The translations under genes were made by a program, and so were the position numbers. The notes beneath the pieces are model-generated. The model worked only from the letters and a program-made list of their open reading frames with translations, had not been told where the DNA came from and did not search any database. 64,000 bases of DNA from the NCBI RefSeq assembly GCF_001927245.1, contig NZ_MJUX01000006.1, forward strand, positions 248,001 to 312,000. Reading direction: 5' to 3'. Below are positions 59,255 to 64,000 of this stretch, in pieces (positions within the stretch are counted from its first letter, which is position 1; each line of letters starts with the position of its first letter). The DNA is from Acuticoccus yangtzensis. GTDB lineage: Bacteria > Pseudomonadota > Alphaproteobacteria > Rhizobiales > Amorphaceae.

Positions 59255-59542
59255 ATTGGCACAACGTCGATCGCACCAGTGTGAACCACGCGGCCGCGGC
59301 GGGGATTGCGCCGCGTGACACCCCGCCGCAGCCGCCACCGGGCAGCACCGCAGGAGGCAGCGCGGCGCGCCTCCACGGGGGATAAGGCCGCGCCGCCGTG
59401 GCCCTTTTGCCGCGGGGCGGCCGGCGGCGGCGGTTCCGTGCCGCCGGTCATGGTCGCTTTCCGCTGGCTATTGGGCGCAGTTCCCCTTAGCGGTGCCCGG
59501 CACACCGCGCCCCGACGAAGAAGGTTAGACGCCCCCACCGCG

Positions 59543-60589
59543 ATGACGACCTCGACGCGCCCCCTTTCGGCAACCCTCGTCACCGGCGTGGCCGGGTTCA
59601 TCGGCTTCCACACCGCTCTGAAGCTCATCGGCCGCGGCGATCCCGTCGTCGGCATCGACAGCGTCAACGATTATTATGACGTGACGTTGAAAGAATCGCG
59701 GCTGGAGGTGATCGCCCGCGCCGCCGCCGACGCCGGGGTGCCCTACACCTTCATCCGCGCCAACCTCGCCGATCCGGCCACGCTGACGGAGGCGTTCGCC
59801 GGCCCGTCCATCGACAGGGTGATCCACCTCGCCGCGCAGGCCGGGGTGCGGCACAGCATCGTCGACCCGCACTCCTACGTGCAGTCCAACCTCGTCGCCT
59901 TCACCAACGTGCTGGAGGCCTGCCGCCACGGCGGTGTGGCCCACCTCACCTACGCCTCCACCTCGTCCGTCTACGGGGCGAGCACGCAGCTTCCCTTCCG
60001 CGAGGAGGCGGACGCGGACCATCCGCTGCAGTTCTACGCCGCCACCAAGCGGGCGAACGAATTGATGGCCCACTCCTACAGCCACCTCTTCGGCCTGCCG
60101 ACGACGGGGCTGCGCTTCTTCACCGTCTACGGGCCGTGGGGGCGGCCGGACATGGCGCTGTTCCGCTTCACCAAGGCGATCCTGGCGGGCGAGCCGATCG
60201 ACGTCTACAACAACGGCCACCACACGCGCGACTTCACCTATGTGGACGACATCGTCGAAGGCGTGGTGCATGCGAGCGACCGCCCTGCCGAGCCCGACCC
60301 CGCCTTCGACCCCGCCGCGCCCGATCCCGCGACGTCGAACGCCCCGTTCCGCGTCTACAACATCGGCAACCGCACGCCTGTCCCGCTGACGGACTATATC
60401 GCCGCGATCGAGGCGGCGACCGGGCGGACCGCGACGCGCACCTTCCTGCCGCTTCAGCCGGGCGACGTGCCGGACACCTGGGCCGACACCGGACGTCTGG
60501 AGGCGGCCACCGGCTACCGCACGACGACGCCGATCTCGGTCGGTATCGACAGGTTCATCGCCTGGTACCGCACCTATTACGGGGATTGA
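59543..60589 (+). CDS. UDP-glucuronate 4-epimerase-like NAD-dependent epimerase
   Basis: A 348-residue extended SDR epimerase. It starts [20 protein letters not shown] (NAD-binding GVAGFIG), with the family blocks [48 protein letters not shown], the catalytic [16 protein letters not shown], and [20 protein letters not shown]. These are typical of the LpsL/CapI group that interconverts UDP-glucuronate and UDP-galacturonate. Together with ugd near 35 kb it would supply UDP-galacturonate for surface glycans. The start at 59543 is the first that fits the family; the longer frame upstream is not protein-like. Confidence 0.9.
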   Translation: MTTSTRPLSATLVTGVAGFIGFHTALKLIGRGDPVVGIDSVNDYYDVTLKESRLEVIARAAADAGVPYTFIRANLADPATLTEAFAGPSIDRVIHLAAQAGVRHSIVDPHSYVQSNLVAFTNVLEACRHGGVAHLTYASTSSVYGASTQLPFREEADADHPLQFYAATKRANELMAHSYSHLFGLPTTGLRFFTVYGPWGRPDMALFRFTKAILAGEPIDVYNNGHHTRDFTYVDDIVEGVVHASDRPAEPDPAFDPAAPDPATSNAPFRVYNIGNRTPVPLTDYIAAIEAATGRTATRTFLPLQPGDVPDTWADTGRLEAATGYRTTTPISVGIDRFIAWYRTYYGD

Positions 60590-60679
60590 CGAGGGCCGGC
60601 GCGGGCGCACGGCGGAAATGCAGCCTTGCCGCATCCCGGACCGCTTTTCGCCGGCCATGGGCGCTGCTAAATAGGCCCC

Positions 60680-62551
<1,872 letters not shown>

Positions 62552-62589
62552 TCTGCCTTCGACGGACTCTACAGTTTTTGGGAATTTCG

Positions 62590-64000
62590 ATGGGCAGACG
62601 AAAGTCTATTTCCGACCATGAAATCAGCCTGATTAAGGCGATGATTAGGCGAGAAATTAAAAATGCAAAAATACAGTTCTACTTTAATAGACCTGACAGA
62701 CCAGTCAACAACGGCCGCATAAGCCAGATAAAGTCAGGAGTGTACAGTAACAGCCGCGAGGTCGAACCAAGTTCGGACGCCGAACTCGATGCCTTTATGG
62801 CAGATTTTGAAGGAAAATCAAGTCTATTCTCAGCCTCCGTCCCTCGATCAACACTTGCCTTTGACGCCCATGACCCAACAAGTAGCTCTTTACTTAGGTC
62901 ATTCTTTACCCGGAACAGCTCCGGACAACTAGTATGCCTCTGCGGCGAGAGCGATCAACACGAGTGCAAAGAAAGCTTTGGCTTCAAATACTCAGATAAG
63001 TGGTTAAAGGCGATAGCTGGGCTGGCAAACAATAAAGGGGGATACATTTTCTTTGGGGTAAAGGAAGAAATTAATTCCGAAAATGGGGGGAAATCATACC
63101 ACGCAATTGGCCTAAAGAGTGCTGAATTCTTCAACGCTGACCCATCACAATTCGCACAGCAGATCGGCGGTACGTTTGATCCTACGCCTTCCTATGGTAC
63201 GGCCACGCTGGAAATTGAGGCGCTTCGAATTGGCGTAGTTTACGTATACCCGCATCAAAGCAAGCCGGTGGTTGCGAGTCGCCAGTCAGGCACCATCCGT
63301 GAGAGCGATATCTATTTCCGCTATTTTGGAGAAACACGCACCATAAAAAGCAGCGACTTACGGGCAATACTAGATGAAAGAGAGGTGGAATCACGCCGGA
63401 AAATAATCCCGATGCTTGATAAAGTTCTTTCGTTGGGAGCCGAAAACACAGCGATTGCCGACTTACGCTCTGGGACACTGGACACTGGTGCTACACAGAT
63501 CGAAATATCGCCCGACTTAGTCGAAAAAATTAAGTTCATTAAGGAAGGGTCGTTTGAAGAGAAACTCGGAGCCCCGGCGCTCCGGATAGTTGGCGAAGCC
63601 ACAATCACCAACAACTCTCTTGAAGGAAAACAAAAGGGATTTATCAATCCAAACGGCATAATATCTGACTTTATCAATCAAATAAAGCCACACTTCGCAA
63701 AAGATTACATCAAAACAATCGTTGAGAATTGCAACGGCGCTTGGATGCCCATTTTTTATTTCGCACGCCAAGCCGGTCTGAACAATCAAGAGTTAGTCGA
63801 TTTAATTCGTCAAGCAGACGCGTCAAACAAGCGGAAGGCACTTTATATCGGCCGCGTAAGGGGCGATGACGCGGCATATTATAACGCTATTGGCGCCGCC
63901 AATGACTACCTTTGCAAATTAGAAACTGGATACATTCCCGAACATCACAACACCTCGGAGGCAATAACCGCCGCCCGTGCAATAAAAGGCCTCAGTGAAA
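62590..64000 (+). CDS. AT-rich gene with AlbA_2 (Schlafen-type) domain, 3' end missing
   Basis: I translated this frame by eye from the ATG at 62590: 470 codons stay open to the window edge. The first 55 residues (SDHEISLIKAMIRREIKNAK, then NNGRISQIKSGVY) look like a small helix-turn-helix. Near residues 125-150, ESFGFKYSDKWLKAIAGLAN followed by NKGGYIFFGVKEE is the AlbA_2 signature (nucleic-acid-binding domain, often with ATPases and defence or regulatory genes). The following 100 residues form the rest of that domain and then a helical region. Base composition is far lower in GC than the rest of the window, with different codon choice, which points to recent transfer. It starts 38 bp after lepA. 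Function not determined; the family is frequent next to defence systems. Confidence 0.75.
   Translation, partial: MGRRKSISDHEISLIKAMIRREIKNAKIQFYFNRPDRPVNNGRISQIKSGVYSNSREVEPSSDAELDAFMADFEGKSSLFSASVPRSTLAFDAHDPTSSSLLRSFFTRNSSGQLVCLCGESDQHECKESFGFKYSDKWLKAIAGLANNKGGYIFFGVKEEINSENGGKSYHAIGLKSAEFFNADPSQFAQQIGGTFDPTPSYGTATLEIEALRIGVVYVYPHQSKPVVASRQSGTIRESDIYFRYFGETRTIKSSDLRAILDEREVESRRKIIPMLDKVLSLGAENTAIADLRSGTLDTGATQIEISPDLVEKIKFIKEGSFEEKLGAPALRIVGEATITNNSLEGKQKGFINPNGIISDFINQIKPHFAKDYIKTIVENCNGAWMPIFYFARQAGLNNQELVDLIRQADASNKRKALYIGRVRGDDAAYYNAIGAANDYLCKLETGYIPEHHNTSEAITAARAIKGLSE

Noticed and set aside
58427-59338. Alternative 303-codon minus-strand frame
   Set aside because: Overlaps the slightly better 236-codon frame but is more Arg/Pro-rich and has no plausible domain; the region remains uncertain.

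Overview
The window looks like chromosomal DNA from a high-GC alphaproteobacterium, most likely of the Hyphomicrobiales (Rhizobiales). The support is gene order and family content: pmbA – inositol-monophosphatase-like gene – DUF4170 – waaA – lpxK, and yebC – membrane protein – ruvCAB. DUF3422 and DUF6101 type proteins, a malonyl-CoA decarboxylase and a succinoglycan-type (exo) polysaccharide set point the same way. A marine or sediment lifestyle is suggested by a TRAP transporter and several RTX-type secreted proteins, but this is inference. Almost everything is GC-rich. The exception is the last 1.4 kb, which is clearly AT-richer. No tRNA, rRNA, CRISPR array, insertion sequence or prophage was recognised.

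Layout. 1-3.8 kb: TRAP transporter on the minus strand with two tandem paralogous solute receptors, a small permease, and a large permease cut by the window start. 3.8-6.8 kb: candidate untranslated transcript with a terminator, a short protein resembling the front of RTX proteins, and a serralysin-type RTX metalloprotease. 7.2-12.7 kb: DUF6101-like gene, then the pmbA-to-lpxK operon, which ends in two lipid A/Kdo genes. 12.7-13.4 kb: non-coding, with a 17-bp minisatellite. 13.4-20.9 kb: small ORF, malonyl-CoA decarboxylase, Nudix hydrolase, DUF3422, a short-chain dehydrogenase, and a puuB-puuA pair for putrescine use. 21.2-25.8 kb: PRC-barrel protein with LEA-like 11-residue repeats, a small MscS channel, a secreted binding-protein-like gene, and an autoinducer-type LuxR regulator divergent from a small unknown gene. 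25.9-32.2 kb: yebC, a membrane protein, ruvCAB, ubiA, purD.

32.4-49.5 kb is dominated by cell-surface polysaccharide. A secreted beta-helix protein is followed by UDP-glucose dehydrogenase, a Crp/Fnr regulator, UDP-glucose 4-epimerase, ExoF-, ExoY- and ExoP-like proteins and a family 2 glycosyltransferase on the minus strand. Divergently on the plus strand come an ExoL-like transferase, a 651-residue protein that looks like an ExoA-ExoM fusion, and an ExoO-like transferase. An RTX repeat protein closes the block. Together these would make sugar nucleotides, prime the undecaprenyl carrier, extend a succinoglycan-like repeat unit and control chain length and export. The flippase and polymerase (ExoT/ExoQ) are not in this window.

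49.8-64 kb: large MscS channel, two small secreted proteins, a repeat-bearing non-coding stretch, a 1466-residue protein with a GT-B glycosyltransferase-like core, a doubtful ORF, UDP-glucuronate 4-epimerase, lepA, and an AT-rich incomplete gene with an AlbA_2 (Schlafen-type) domain that may mark the edge of an acquired island. The most novel-looking items are the ExoA-ExoM fusion, the ExoP-like protein whose kinase domain has lost its Walker A motif, the giant glycosyltransferase-like protein, and the AT-rich AlbA_2 gene.
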